NCBI GenBank assembly: GCA_936440205.1 | Contig: OW387136.1 | Span: 51,854,232 to 51,918,231 of the forward strand | Source: Lepidonotus clava | Taxonomy: Eukaryota > Annelida > Polychaeta > Phyllodocida > Polynoidae | Direction: 5' to 3' | DNA length: 64,000 bases | Part shown: positions 1-12,300 of the stretch, one piece after another | Position numbering within the stretch: the stretch's first letter is position 1 | Layout of the letters: each line of letters opens with the position of its first letter | The notes under the pieces: model-generated | Database searches by the model: none | Told to the model about the DNA's origin: nothing | The model's input: only the letters and a program-made list of their open reading frames with translations | Made by a program: the position numbers and the translations under genes

Positions 1-2969
1 ATAATGTGAAAGTGGGAACTGTCTCAGCGAATCACTCGTCTGGCGAAAGCTTGGGAAGGAAGCCAGCACGTTCACCTAGTTCTGGCCCAGATTTATGTGT
101 GAGAAACCTGACAGGGAGATAAATGTTTTATGTTATTCGTAAAGTGCGTGCACTTTCTTAGCAGTGACTTCAGCTGCTGTAAGGAGGATCCCGCTTCGGG
201 GAAAGGCCATACGGGGACTTCCATGTCGCTGTAAATCATTCGTCGGAACATCTTTCGAGGGGATCATATTTTTATACAGCCCTCAAATGTGTAAGATGTC
301 CCAGAAATCCTAGCCTTACACAGCTGTCCATACATTTAGAGATAAAGATTATTTATATGTTTTGAAATTTCTTTTAAAGCAATTCATGCATTTACTTTAG
401 GAGTGTATAGACGTGATGTCAAAACATATTGGGAAGAAAACAGTTGTATTTCCTAAAAGGAGACATTATTCAAATCAGACAGATCAAGTTAAGCAGTGTG
501 AGAATGTTAGGCATTTATAGGAACCAATAACAAGCTCATCCAAATTTACGTATCATCAAACTTGAATGGAAGAGCTTAAGACAGTATAGAACCAAAAAGG
601 TGGTGTTGAAAAGGTCACATGTGAAGTATAAACAACCAACAATAGTAATGGTCTTTTCCTTAAGGAAAACGCTTTGAGTCACACTTTGACTTATAATTTC
701 CCAACCAGGTTTTAGATCAGTGTGCAACCCTGTAAATCCTTTTATTTGCCTGAGCAGTTTTTTATGTAACTTGGTTCCATTGCCTATTCCAGTAATTTGA
801 AAGAATGGCTTGTGCTTCTCAATATATTCATTCTAGTCTCAATGGTGTATCCAATGTGGGAAAGGCTACTAGATAACATGCAGCTGAAGATTTGAAGTCA
901 TGAAATGTGATTCAATGGTCATATTTTATCGCATGAAAAAAGGTCCTGTTTCCTTTATAAACCAAAAAGTTTTCAGAACACCTCTTACATTTCACATATA
1001 GCCATTATGTGAGACACAATAGGGCCCTTTTGCGATGCGCACATATCTCAGTTAGTTAGTTTCATGGCATAATCAGCCCACTCTTTGCGCTGTTCGCTTT
1101 TTACGACGAGCGTTAGCCCTACCATGCCTTAAGTAATCGCTCCTTCTTTCGCACACTTTGGGTAATGAGCTTCTGAAAGCAATAGTGGTTTCCTGCTAGT
1201 AGGATAGCAGCGCTAATTGTTGGGAGTTGCAGTTTCTCCCAAAAGGACCTAAGTATCTCGGGTCTATAATAAAGACTCGCTGCGAAGCCAATTCACATTG
1301 CCTTAATGGTTTCCTAGATGCGTGCAATTCTGTGGACATTTCTAAGTATAGAACAGCTGGTTGGTGTTCGATGGTAAGAAAATACCACATTACTGAGATG
1401 ATTATCCACCAGAAAGGTAATTCTTTGGTAATGAACTCATTTTTTTCAAAGAATGTGACAGTAGAATATAATAAGTATGCAGCTCTTCAGCTAAATAGTG
1501 CAGTTTTTCCAGATGATGCCAAGGTCTGTGTAATTAGCTAGTTCTGCTAGATCTTCACAATATGATAAAAGCCTAAACTTCACTAGATTAGAGGCAAGCC
1601 AATACAAGAATTCAAACCATAATGTTAACTTTATTTTTAACAAAGTTTCTTGTGAGCCAGTCATGAGAGAAGAAACTCAATTTCTGCCAGCAGGGTTCCC
1701 ATTTAACCTTGGTAAGGCATCTGAGGATTAGTTTTGGGGTATTTTTTCTGCTTTCTGTTCACTGACAGGATCACTTCTATAACATAAAGTAAATCAAAAT
1801 GAAACGAAATGAATTAAAATTGATGATAGTCTCAACATCCTGTTTCAAATATGCAAAATGCCAGTGTAGCGCATCTTTGTCACTTATGTTTCTCAATATC
1901 ATATGTTTAATCTAATAATATCAATCGCCCATATTTCATGCATTTCTTTATCACCAATGCCAATGTCACCTTGTCAAATCTATAAAAAAGAGAAAACAAA
2001 CAGCATTGCTGTCCTGTCAAATTTCAGGGCCATGGCCCTTTACTTCCTCCAGTGGTTAGGTCTTAAGATGTTACGGGGGCGTGAGACTGGGGAGGGACTG
2101 TCAGCCTGCAGGGCAGCAGGAGGTGTAAAACTAGACATCAGCTTTTTTCCCGAACAGCCCGCATCCACCCAGGCAACATCCAGTTGAAAAGGATCAAAAC
2201 ATGTCTCATGCCTTTTGTGCATCCGCACTGACAGAGTCTTTGATGCTTCGTGTTCTTATGTGTCAAGGCAGACTCCACGCGCAATCTGAACCTGACCAAA
2301 TTAGGGACTGTGGGATCCCAAGTGTAAGTCTTGCAGGTTTTGGCTACTCATGTTAAAAAATCCCTTGACAATGAAAAGTCAAATCAGAGAAAGCATATAC
2401 CTCCACAAAGCAGATATCAGTTAATTGGGCTTTTCAGAGCATGGCTTTATGAAAACTAGTTCTCAATATCCAAGCATAAAGAAGAAATGCTTTTTCTTAC
2501 TTCTCCTATGGATTTGAATCTTATGTCAAAAAAGAAATGGTTGTGAACATTCTGTATTAGTTTTTAACCTTTTAAAGCATTTTATTACTATATGGGTTTT
2601 TAAAATCATTGTTGTAGGTTCCTTTGCACCACCTCCTAAAGATTTTAAAAGGGTTGTATTCAGAATTTTAATGGCTTTCCAAAGTATAACTGGAAAAAGT
2701 CTTTGATACTTCATACAGTACATGTCAGACAAGTTAGGGATGCCAATAATCTTACATAGTCAAGTTTTACTTGTTTCATTCCTTCTATTTTTTTATTATT
2801 TAAGATGTCTTAAAGGTTAAATTGAAATTCAGGGTTGTTATTTTTAAGCTCATCCTTGATTGCTGTGATTTATAATATTTAAAGAAAAGCCTGATGCAAA
2901 TCATCATTGCATTGTACCATTGTAATTTAAATGGTTTAATCTGAAGGCACTTTAAATCAGGTTTTTGGA
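1..2969. other. No gene or repeat recognised
   Basis: AT-rich single-copy-looking DNA. Only short open stretches occur, none with a recognisable domain. 1020-1180 and 2040-2180 are a little richer in G+C and CpG, but I cannot assign either. Confidence 0.6.
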
Positions 2970-3150
2970 GTAGTGGCCTATTCTGTTGTAAGGAGACAAA
3001 GAGCATGGCCACCAAATCTTTTCCATCAGAGGTTCCTGACATATAACTTAATTAGCTATAGAGTTATAGAGTTATTTTTTATGTGCCTGGCATATTCCTA
3101 ATTTGGACCTAATTTCTAAGACTTATGTCTCAGGCCCAGAGCCTGTTGGT
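2970..3150. repeat. Dispersed repeat X, copy 1
   Basis: This stretch matches 54738-54905 in the same orientation. Both carry GTGGCCTATTCT followed by GTAAGGAGA, then a CACCAAA motif, and further on TAATTTGGA followed by CAATT or TAATT and CTCA. Ends are not defined and no terminal repeats are visible. The family is unknown. It could be an old, decayed transposon fragment. Confidence 0.5.
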
Positions 3151-5326
3151 ACCAGACCCTGACACCTGCCAGTGATGGGTAATGATTGCATATCCATCCA
3201 TGGCTAGGTAGGACTTTCAGTGGAGGGGCAGACTTGAGAAACTTGGGGATGACCTCAGTAGTCAATTTGTTGGTAGAAGATGATCCCCTGTTGTTTTGTT
3301 TAGGTCGATCATTAATTGTTTATGGAGCAATTGAAAAGACAATTGGAAAAAAGAAAAGAAAAGGGGGAGTTTGGGGGCACAGCCCCTGATTTCTAACCAA
3401 TATTTACAACAAAACCCATAATTGATTCAATATTCTTGCCTAGACAGTATTTTTGTAATTCTTGTATAAACTGCCATCTAGTCCTAATCCCTGAGTGTTG
3501 TCTCAGGTTGACTAGTGGATGGCAGCCGACACATGTACTAAATAAACCCTGAAATGAAATAAGCCCCCTTCCCCATACTGTCCATCCAGAGTAGCCACCA
3601 CAGATACCAAACCCAGAGGTCTGGAGATTTCGTGTTCAGTGATGGATTGTAGGTAAGAGACTTGGTAATTATTCACATTTAATCAAAACAATTATATCAG
3701 TACCAATCTTAAAGGAAACATGTGTCTTCTATTATGCTGGTTTGAAGTTTCTTGGACAACAATAACTTCACAATACCCAAATCTTAATACTTCTTAACTA
3801 TATAATGATCTTTCCATAAGGAAATTTTTTTATCACTCTAATATTGTTGGAATTAGTCTTTTGTCCAAAAATTTCTGGCTACCCAACCAACCATTAGTAC
3901 AGCCAACCAGTCCACTAGAAACACTAACTTTTGATGCTTCCTTCATTAGATTATTATTGTCACCAAAGTAAAAGTTCACAGTTTGAAAAGCAGACACAGG
4001 AAATCCATCTGCAGGAACATTTCCCGATTGACCAAATCTTAATGACTGCTTCCACAGCTTAGTGTGAACTACTCTTGCCTATTTACAGAGTTTCGCCCCT
4101 TGCAAGGCAGATATTAAGGGAGGTCATCGGTGGACGATAACTAGATGCGACATTCTTTAAAAGCACAGGACCACTCTCAATACTCCATGTCGGCTGCAAT
4201 GTCAGCCAGGTCAATCGTTCACATATTGCCCTGACCAACCGACAACCATGCATTGGGAACTGCTATGCTGAAACTGAATTGAAACCAATGTTCCTGTTAA
4301 TACCCTTTGAAGCAGATAGAAAATGAATAATATCAAAGTAAATAAAGTATGGAATATCACAAGTATATATAGTTTGTAAAGAAGCTCTCCATGGTTTCTG
4401 TCTGAGGTAATAGGACCATTGCATTCACTCAAAGGGTCAGCAAGAATTGATTCCTCTTAGATTTAGAAAATAGATTATAACAGATCAAGAATTACAGGTA
4501 TCAACAGATATATCATATTTTGTACAATATGTCCTATCTTATGTTGTACAGCTCATTTTGAGTATTGTTATCTGTAGTTCTTGCCTACAGTCTAAATATG
4601 TATGGTGGTCCTTATCAAGACGGTTCGCAGCCATCTATAGAAATCATCCGCAGGGTATGGTAACATTTGCACTTGTAACCTTAGCCAATTGCTACAAAAC
4701 AATTACCTGCAGTTTCACCTTGTCAGCTTCCTTGAGCCATTCATTAATTCATATGACAAATATTTGTGTATGCCCCAAAACAGCTCCCATCGAGGACAGT
4801 TTTCAGCAACCGTACATTCAACCCTCTTAATGCATGCGGAGCACTTCCAGAAAATGGTTTTCTGAATTGTATGTAATTGCCCGCTCCGTAGGCAGAGTGC
4901 TCTCCCACGACCCTATTTCAGCTACCTTCCCAGCATCGCTGCTAGTCCTGTCACTCCAAACGAGAAGAACGTTGTTTAGACCTTGTATTTATGTTGTAGT
5001 TGTAATGTACAGCAGTTTAAAACGAGATGAGGTCCATGAATGTCATTTAGAAAGATTTTTCTACTCTAACAAGTATGTTTTTTTTCAGTGAGCTACCTCT
5101 GCTGACGCGTACATTTGTAAAGTTAAAGCTATATCCAAAGGTTAAACCCTTAGCTTATAAACATTGTAAATATGATGTCACATACCTCCCAAAAAGAGCT
5201 GGCCTCCAAATCGCAGATTAAATTATAATTGTCATAATTCAAAACTCCAAACCCCTCGGTCTCATATTCATTCTAGATTTATAAAGAAAAAACGTATCCT
5301 TTAGATCTTCATAATTTTCCATTATT
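3151..5326. other. No gene recognised
   Basis: Mixed AT-rich DNA without a gene. Short open stretches at 4558-5091 have no domain I can name. Confidence 0.55.
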
Positions 5327-5429
5327 ATAGGTCGGCTTTTTCACTCTGTCAGTGAGATCCCTAAGTCTGACTTTAAAGTCTTTAAAGCTTTAAAGCAAGC
5401 CGACCTATTCTCTTCTTGGGTAGGTGCAA

Positions 5430-6330
5430 CGTCCCGTGTCCCATCGCGCGGCTGCTGCGCGTTATGCCTGTAACGCGGGAAAGTGACGATGTCCCAAATC
5501 GATTCTGAGCTAAAATAACCACATTTTGGGGCTTATTTGGTCTTACATTACTGAGATTTGGATATGTAGAATACAAATAAGTCGTGAAAATGGCCCAAAT
5601 TAGACATTCAAGCGTGGAATTATGATCGTTACCGTCATCAGGCGCCGCGTTATGCCTGTAACGCGTAAACGCGCAGCAGCCTGCTTTCATCGGTGAAGAA
5701 GGGATCTGGGTCAAAGGTCATCAACTTTGCAGGCCTATTTTACCATGAAACGGTCGATCTAACTTTAGTTATTGGTATCCATAGATAGATTTCGACACAT
5801 AGATAAGCATCCCACTGTCCCAGAAGCGAAAATAATGCGAAATAACGCGTCTAAACGCGTAAATGCATCGCACTATTTTCTTGGTATTCCGTCGCGTCGA
5901 CCCGGTGACAAGGCTGGGTCAGACCGCTCCACTCAGTGACAGTCACACCGGCCGGGTGCAAGTGTCGCGGTCGGACATTTTGGCGGGAGGCTACTCTTTC
6001 TTCGCCTGGATTACGGCGGTATCTGATGCTTTCAATATATATATTTTGACGTCTGGACTCCCTTAAATGCATACAACGCATTGAAAACTCATGCGGGAAC
6101 CATGCGTTCGTATCAAAGGCAAAACATTGGATCGATCGGACACGAGGAGCTCTGTCACTGTCAACATGGCGCCGTCAATCCTTCGCCGGGTTCTCTCCCC
6201 ATCACGCCTGCATCTATACATTGAACTCAGGAAAGCAGGATGACATTAAACGCATCAGTTGTGGAGGATATACGCATTGAAACGCATTGAGGACTCCAGC
6301 ACAGGCCTTAACGGTTAGTTTATATCTTTT
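5430..6330. promoter_or_regulatory. CpG-dense island
   Basis: CG dinucleotides are packed here (about nine in 5430-5490 alone) against a CpG-poor background. A start codon in a fair context (CAACATGGCG) at 6166 opens a 25-codon frame rich in Arg and Ser that ends at 6243 and could be a first exon. No TATA box or convincing splice donor was found. A transposon interior explains the composition equally well. Confidence 0.3.
5452..5679. repeat. CpG-rich fold-back with duplicated 20-bp palindrome
   Basis: CTGCTGCGCGTT at 5452-5463 faces its reverse complement near 5667-5679. Just inside each arm is the same imperfect palindrome, CGCGTTATGCCTGTAACGCG, at 5458-5477 and again, identical, at 5646-5665. 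The spacing gives a roughly 230-bp fold-back unit within the larger CpG-rich block. Confidence 0.6.
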
Positions 6331-6370
6331 TTCCAGCATTTGGAATAATAATCTAGGCCTAAACTCGGCT

Positions 6371-6780
6371 AGAGGCCTAACACGCATTGGTCGGACACTG
6401 GCAATCTGAAAAATAATTATTTTAGGCCTTATTACCCCTACCAAAATGAAATCCATGTATATATCTATGTTCCCATATATCTCAGGGTCCTATATATCAT
6501 AAAATAGATTGATATTTTAGGCCTGGAAACGCTTGCAAGAATATTTTACAGATGGTAGTCTTAGGCCCCCTTACATCGCATAGGCCTGCACACGTTGGAC
6601 ACTGGCAATCTGAAAAATAATTATTTAGACCTTATTAGGCCTATCAGAATGAAATCCATGTATATATCTATGTTCTCATATATGTGAGGGTCCTATATAT
6701 ATCATATGCTTGGATTATTTTAGGCCTAGTTACGTTTGCAATAATATTTTACAGATGGTGCAGTCTTAGGCCTAGAGGCT
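6371..6780 (+). repeat. 205-bp tandem duplication rich in AGGCCT
   Basis: 6371-6580 and 6581-6780 are two diverged direct copies. Both contain GGACACTGGCAATCTGAAAA, then GAAATCCATGTATATATC, then ATATTTTACAGATGG. Eleven AGGCCT palindromes lie between 6303 and 6982, far above chance. No coding potential was seen. Confidence 0.75.
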
Positions 6781-7291
6781 GGCTGTTCAAAATGATTCAA
6801 AAATTAAATTATTTGTGAAATTGTCACTATAGTGTCATTTTTCCCTACCTACCATCAAAATATCTTATCTAAAAAATAATAGATATCTAGGCCTAAGTCA
6901 CTGTCAGTGTCTGAATCATTCCCATTCAATGTTAAAACATAGGCGTCACACTGTCAATAAGTTGTTTGATTATTTTAGGCCTAAAGATTAAAATGGGCCG
7001 ACCTATCACTATCAAATACTTTTGATAGTAACTTTGGTCATATGTCGTTTGGTCTTGTTTTAATGCCATGTGTTGTATGTGATGAAGGAGTTAATCACAA
7101 AAAAGTGTTCATGTTACTCAATTGTAGTGATAATCCTATGACAACCATAACAAAGTGCTACCATAGGGTAACATGACACACATCAATTTTAAACGAAACG
7201 ACAAATGCCTGGCAATTACATAAAGATTGTTCAACAATGAAATTGGGATCTTTATGCCTTGGAACGCGGCTGATCAATCGATCACGGACCC

Positions 7292-7459
7292 GGCCTTCCA
7301 TTTAGTAAGCATACACATTTAAACAAAATCTCAGGACCTCAGCCCCACCCTCAGCCCCCCTTTGCACAAAAGTATGACTTTGTACTAAAACGTACATGCA
7401 TTTTCAAAGATGTTGGACCCCAATCCCCCTTTGATGTGTACATACTTAGTGGAAGGCCC
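7292..7459. mobile_element. Fold-back MITE T, copy 1
   Basis: GGCCTTCCATTTAGTAAGC at 7292 is mirrored by TTAGTGGAAGGCC ending at 7459, with GTGTACATAC-type sequence just inside. Related copies are at 63505-63597 (short, nearly all stem), 42905 and 53571 (one end only). It is non-coding and the superfamily is unknown. Confidence 0.65.
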
Positions 7460-7515
7460 CGCATGGAGCACAAACTTACAGCTACAGTGGCTTTTTCCTG
7501 TTATCACCAATCATA

Positions 7516-7733
7516 TTAAAGGCCATATTACACTATACATCAGGTGCATTGCGTTTTCACAATTTTGCCCCAGCGCGAATAGCCGACACCTACCAAAGCG
7601 CCAAGCACGTAGTGTAATATAGCCAAAATTGCACGAACGCGAGCAAACACAACCCAAAACATAACCCAAAATGTCCACAATGGGTCACATTGCATTTCAA
7701 TGGGACCTGATGTGTAGTGTATTATACTCTTAA
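7516..7733. mobile_element. MITE H (TTAA-flanked, 218 bp)
   Basis: The left end TTAAAGGCCATATTACACTA and the right end, read inverted, TTAAGAGTATAATACACTAC, match over about 29 bp, both running into ACATCAGGT. The GGCC start and TTA/TAA flanks resemble PIF/Harbinger-type MITEs. The unit is non-coding. A similar GTGTGAAAAGGGC motif at 7780-7797 may be another fragment. Confidence 0.65.
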
Positions 7734-9059
7734 TAAGGCCCTAACACTAATGTTGACCAACGCAATGAGGACCCAACGCGCAGTGTGAAAAGGGCGTATG
7801 TCTTCAGAGAATGTCAGATTCCCAGGAAACAGTGCCTGGGCTGAACAGTTTCATAATCCTTGAACAAATTATCCAACTGTCATGTCACACCGAATGCAGG
7901 TAGCTGACATTTCAGTAGATGGGTTTTAAGTTAAGTGGTTATGATGACTGGTTTGTCACATACAGACATGCTTGTTACTACTCAACTTTGAACATTGTAA
8001 TAACTTTCAAGCATGATTGAGGTTTTCCTCCTTAGCCATTTGACAGGTCCCACTTGTTCCAGGCACTTTTTCTACTTCATTCTTTCTGTCACTTGACATT
8101 TAGCAGACTGTAGAAGGACACTTTATCTGAGCACACAAATGAATTGGTCACTTTTTATACTGCTTTATGAATGATATTCTCCAGTCACATGATCTATGGA
8201 CACAATTTTATTGGTCAGTGTAAACTTTGTCTTTAAACGTTTTTCAAGACCATTATTATTCAGTACACCGTTGTATTGGCCACTGTTTTTAAATGCCACC
8301 ACTTTAACGTCAGTTATGTTCGAGAAGATTTACAATGTTTTTTACAGAAGATGAAAAGTAAAGAGGGTATAGTTAGATACGATTTCTAATGTTTCTGTAT
8401 TCAAGGAACATTAAAGTTGCCAATGTCTATTATTATTTAGGCCATTTCATAATCTACACCATTTACACAAGACAGGCTATGTGACATTCACATTCTATGG
8501 TTTCTGTATTTTCTTTTTGTCCAGAACATACATTTGAAACATATGGTAGCCCGTAACTCATTTTGAATTTTTTTGGGAGTCAGTTTTCCCTTTAATGAAC
8601 CAGATATCCTCCAAATACACCGTACCCTTTATAATGTGAGATTCTTTATGTTTAGTTTTTTTCCCAAAGGCAATGGAACTAATCTATGACCACAATCTGT
8701 CTAGTTTCCATATGACACTATGTCAACTTAATATGATTGATAACCGCTTTCTTTTATTTCTTACACGGTTTATTCATTTTGCATCTACGTTCATGTAAGA
8801 GATCTTTGTTTTTAGTTGCATTAAGGGATCACATTTATTAATTAGTAAAATTTGTGGTATATCATTTCCTGTCAACCGCTTATTACTGCAAGGTGTATGT
8901 ATATATAAACCTGTGTGTGTATATGTATGGGATCAACGGTCCAGATGCAATCGGCTGATAACTTGTACCTAATTATCCTGCTTGCTATTAAAAAGCAGCC
9001 ATTCATCAAATTGTAACTACCTTATCCACCTGCTTTAAACAATAGACCTGATTCATTGT
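7734..9059. other. No gene or clear repeat
   Basis: AT-rich DNA with short TATATA runs near 8897-8930. Nothing else recognised. Confidence 0.6.
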
Positions 9060-9640
9060 GAGTCTCAATATATTTTATAGTATATAGCTATTGGTGGAGA
9101 CCCCCTCAATCAGTCATGTCATTAGTTATTTAGTTATCTTTCAAAAGCATTACCTTGTGCAGTCTGGAAATAACTCGGAAGGGTATACATAGGCTGGACA
9201 TTAAACTACCCCAACAAACAATCAAACATTGCAATGACTGGTTACATAGTGGTCAGCAGTTGTTCTTCAATTACGTTTTAAACACTGTTTTTAACACTTT
9301 TATTTATGCTGAAGGAATACAATTTAGCTTGCGCTAGTTTTCGTTGTTCTCCAGTTGTCAAGGTACATATTACAAAGTAGTATAACAAGATAGAAGTGGG
9401 TTATATAACCAATACTTCATCAAAATAACTCTCACTCCTTCACATTAGGGGCACCAGTGTCACCTACAGGTGGGCAGGCCCAATGGGGCAAGTGAAAGGT
9501 CACTCATTACTAGGGACATGGTAATGAATGCAGTTACCCAGTAGTAACCCTTTGCTAAACCCCTCTCCATGTAGTGTTTGTCAGCAGAAGTAGTGGTAGT
9601 GGTGGTGTGAGTGAGTGAGTAATAGATGCTTTTCGCTGTT
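9060..9640 (+). repeat. Dispersed repeat R, copy 1 (interrupted)
   Basis: Matches 35131-35480: the CCCTCAATCAGTCATGTC block, then GGTTATATAACCAAT, then CCTTCACATTAGG, CCTGCAGGTGGGCAG-like sequence and AGTGAAAGGTCACTCA. A SINE fragment (9148-9227) sits in the middle of this copy and is absent from the other. A short third piece lies at 28285-28345. No terminal repeats were found. Confidence 0.6.
9148..9227 (+). mobile_element. CAAA-tailed SINE C, 3' fragment
   Basis: Carries CCTTGTGCAGTCTGG, then GGCTGGACATTAAACTA and a (CAAA)-type tail, the same 3' end as 41614-41952 and 59461-59862. Heavily 5'-truncated. No clear target duplication. Confidence 0.6.
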
Positions 9641-9880
9641 TCAACAACTAAGGTCATATTAACGGTGAAAACATGTTGGGAAAAGTCTGTTTTTGGTGAT
9701 TATATCTATGTTTACAAATTCATTTATTATAGGTGGAGATATCACAATTATTCATCAATTTTCTATAGTTTATGCAGTGGTTTTGTCGACAAAATTGGTC
9801 AAAATTAGCCTGCAGGTGCTGAAAATAGTATAAATCAGTTATCTGTTGTAGGGTCAATTCATAGAAAGAGATCCTTCCTT
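9640..9880. mobile_element. MITE J, copy 2 (right half)
   Basis: Shares TTTTGTCGACAAAATT, GCCTGCAGGTGCT and TCAGTTATCTGTTGTAGGG with the right half of the complete copy at 39908-40270. The left end is missing. The RUDI-like SINE inserted immediately downstream. Confidence 0.55.
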
Positions 9881-9891
9881 CATCCTCAAAA

Positions 9892-10114
9892 TTGGGGGGG
9901 GGGGGCGATAGTACAGTGGATAGGGTCCTCCCTTTCACATTTGGGAGGCCCAGGTGTGAGTCTGGGCTGTACCTGCTATACCACCTCACCCTACCGTCAT
10001 TTTCACCCCGATAGATCCAATCACCAGTATTGTTTACAGCCCAAACTGAGTTGGTCCTGATATAGCTGAAAAATTGCTGAATGGACGTTAAACTCCAACA
10101 ATCATCGCCATCGT
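9892..10114 (+). mobile_element. RUDI-like V-SINE (tRNA-derived), near full length
   Basis: An 11-bp target duplication, CATCCTCAAAA, lies at 9881-9891 and 10115-10125. A G-run is followed by a polymerase III A-box-like TAGTACAGTGG (9909-9919) and a B-box-like GGTGTGAGTCT (9953-9963). The 3' part reads GCTGAATGGACGTTAAACTC and then CAACAATCATCG repeats, the tail style of molluscan RUDI/V-SINEs as I recall it. Such SINEs are copied by a partner LINE that recognises this tail, and none is in the window. The clean duplication shows retroposition and moderate youth. A truncated relative is at 58034-58105. Confidence 0.8.
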
Positions 10115-10125
10115 CATCCTCAAAA

Positions 10126-11089
10126 AGGGCTCATACTGCATTATGGTGGCTTCACAGTGTTATAAATTAAGCATTCAGGCTGTCAGCCAGCCAGACTATT
10201 GTAAAACATATTCTAAAACTGAAAATGTTGTTCCCCATCCAGGCTGAATCTAAAATAATTTTCAAAGTTATTGTCAGCCTTCATTCAAAAGCCTCGGTCT
10301 AGGACTAACGTAACGTTTGAACACTGTTGGCCCATTAGAATCCATTGAATACCATTCTAGTATTCGCAGAATTAAATGTGAAAACTCACTCTCCGGAACT
10401 TTGGTCAAAGTTAGTAGAATTAATTTCTTCTGTACAATAGAATGTTTGTAGTTACTGAGCAGTTCCAAGCCCAATGTTGCTTAGTGAAACATGGCTAAGA
10501 TGTAGGATATGAAAGGCCCTTTGAATTCTTGACCCTTTTTGGTTCAATCGTTCAATGGTCCTTAAAAGTTCCAAGGCAGCCCCTATAGTGTAAGACACAG
10601 CCCGGCTGCTACAGTGCTAGTATCGCATAGTACTAGTTTTGTTATTGGTTTATAAAAACAAGAAGAAAAAACTAAGTCTAATACTGAATATATATTATGC
10701 AATTCTGTCCATTGAAAGGTGGATTAGATTATGTATCTCTGTCAGGGGCACAATAATGATGTCCTTCAAAAAGTAGTGGAGACATATAAATAATTTGTTT
10801 TTCAAACATAAAAAGTGAGAGTAAGAGACCTAACAAAAAGTCAATTACTTTTGCCGCGCCCACTTGAATTTCCCATCGGGGATAATGCCTGCACATAAAA
10901 ACTGCACTACCACTGAATGAACCACAAAGGATGAACTTAAATATTTATGTAAAAAGTGAATTATGGGATAGGCATTGTCCTGCCTAAAAACACATCCAAT
11001 TGATGTCGATTATAAAAGAGTCAGATGAGTTGGGAGTACCCCGCATGTGCATCACACTTTGCAAGCAGTGACAAATAATGAGTATCGCT
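10126..11089. other. No gene or repeat recognised
   Basis: AT-rich intergenic or intronic DNA. Nothing I can assign. Confidence 0.6.
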
Positions 11090-11446
11090 TTAAGGGAGTC
11101 GACATTTTGCGAATTCTGTTAATTATTGAAATATATTCTATGGCCATAACCTAGGTCTGTGGTAAAATATAAACTGTGTATACAGACTTAAATTACATTA
11201 GATAACATTAAAACTTGTCCCTGGCCAATTTCGGTGACCTACCAAAATTTGTTTGTTTACAAACAAATTTGTCTACAGGCACAAATGACATGAGTAATTT
11301 GGAAAGCAAGTAAAGTTAAAGTTAAATAGCATGATTTATACTGTACTGATGGTCAAAGGTAGACTCTTAGAATGTATTTTCATAGTAATTTGAGTTTGCA
11401 ATAGTTTTACATATTTTCACATAACATTGCTTTTGACTCCTGTTTA
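11090..11446. mobile_element. MITE K, copy 1
   Basis: Left end TTAAGGGAGTC, right end GACTCCTGTTTA. The interior (ATTGAAATATATTCTATGGC, CATAACCTAGG, TTGTTTGTTTACAAAC, GACTCTTAGAATGT) matches 27113-27460 closely. The copy at 61903-62252 has better ends but a different middle. TTA/TAA flanks suggest PIF/Harbinger-type mobilisation. Non-coding. Confidence 0.65.
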
Positions 11447-12041
11447 GGCTTTAACTATTACCTATCTGCGATCTACAGCAGATTTGCAAAGTGGTAAGTT
11501 CTGTTAAAGATGATGCATTAAAGCAGTTTTAGAAGGGCATCATCAACCTCTAATTACAGTGTCTGGTAGTAGAATGGATTCTGTGTTTAATTGCGAATAA
11601 CAAAGACCAAGCAATTGAGAAAGACTGCAGCCCTAAAAAGTTCGCGTTCTCATATTTGTCCTGAGTAATCAATCCAAAATTCTTTTCGGCCTGTCAGTTT
11701 TTGGCAAAGAAACAACCAAAGAGACAATGTAGCTGGTGGCACTTGAGGGTGATTGAAAAGGAAGGAATAAGCCCATGGTAATGTAAGGGTCAAAACAGAA
11801 GCGGGGAACACATTGAGTAAGGTTTAACCTTTTTTATATTTTTTCTGTTTCTATCGGTCCGTTCCTTCAACACGCTCCAATGAAATGACTCCTTAAGGGC
11901 TCCACCACAGGATGTGCAAACTGGTGGAGAAAATTAAACTAGTTTTTACTTCACTGTTTCTTTTGGTTTACTTCTTTCCCAGTGCAATCCAACAACCTTG
12001 AGAATCAATACACTGGGGCTTGTGTTGGAAAGTAAAGTCTT
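11447..12041. other. No gene or repeat recognised
   Basis: Nothing recognisable; AT-rich. Confidence 0.55.
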
Positions 12042-12300
12042 AAGGCTGTATTCCACACACTGAAAGTATGCTACCGATTAGCAGGCGATACACTTTCCCC
12101 AGTGCCAATATATTACCTTCAGCATTGCCGATAAACTTTGCTAACATGTTGGTAAATATTTCCTGCCGATTTTGGACTGGTTGCCGATATTGCACTTTAG
12201 GTGGCCAAAATTGCCCCAAAAGTACGGGCCGCCGGTATAGACCGTTACTATGGCAAGGGTCATCGGCAGCCCTCACTTCCGATATGTGGAATACGGCCTT
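12042..12300. mobile_element. MITE D, copy 1
   Basis: The ends TTAAGGCTGTATTCCAC and GTGGAATACGGCCTTTA are inverted repeats, flanked by the 3-bp duplication TTA, which is typical of PIF/Harbinger. The interior has several GCCGATA motifs and the near-palindrome AACATGTTGG (about 12141-12151) that recurs in D2, D3 and in family E. The open frames across it on both strands are by-products of the repeat. Confidence 0.8.

Larger units (their letters stand above)
5327..7006. mobile_element. Candidate 1.7-kb non-autonomous element with ATAGGTCGGC ends
   Basis: ATAGGTCGGC at 5327-5336 is repeated inverted at 6997-7006. A second inverted copy lies inside at 5399-5408, making an 80-bp mini fold-back at the left end. 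The interior is unlike its flanks: a CpG-dense part (5430-6330) with small palindromes, then an AGGCCT-rich part (6303-6982) with a 205-bp tandem duplication. No transposase is visible. The short ends could be coincidental, and the CpG-rich part could be a host promoter instead. Confidence 0.35.
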
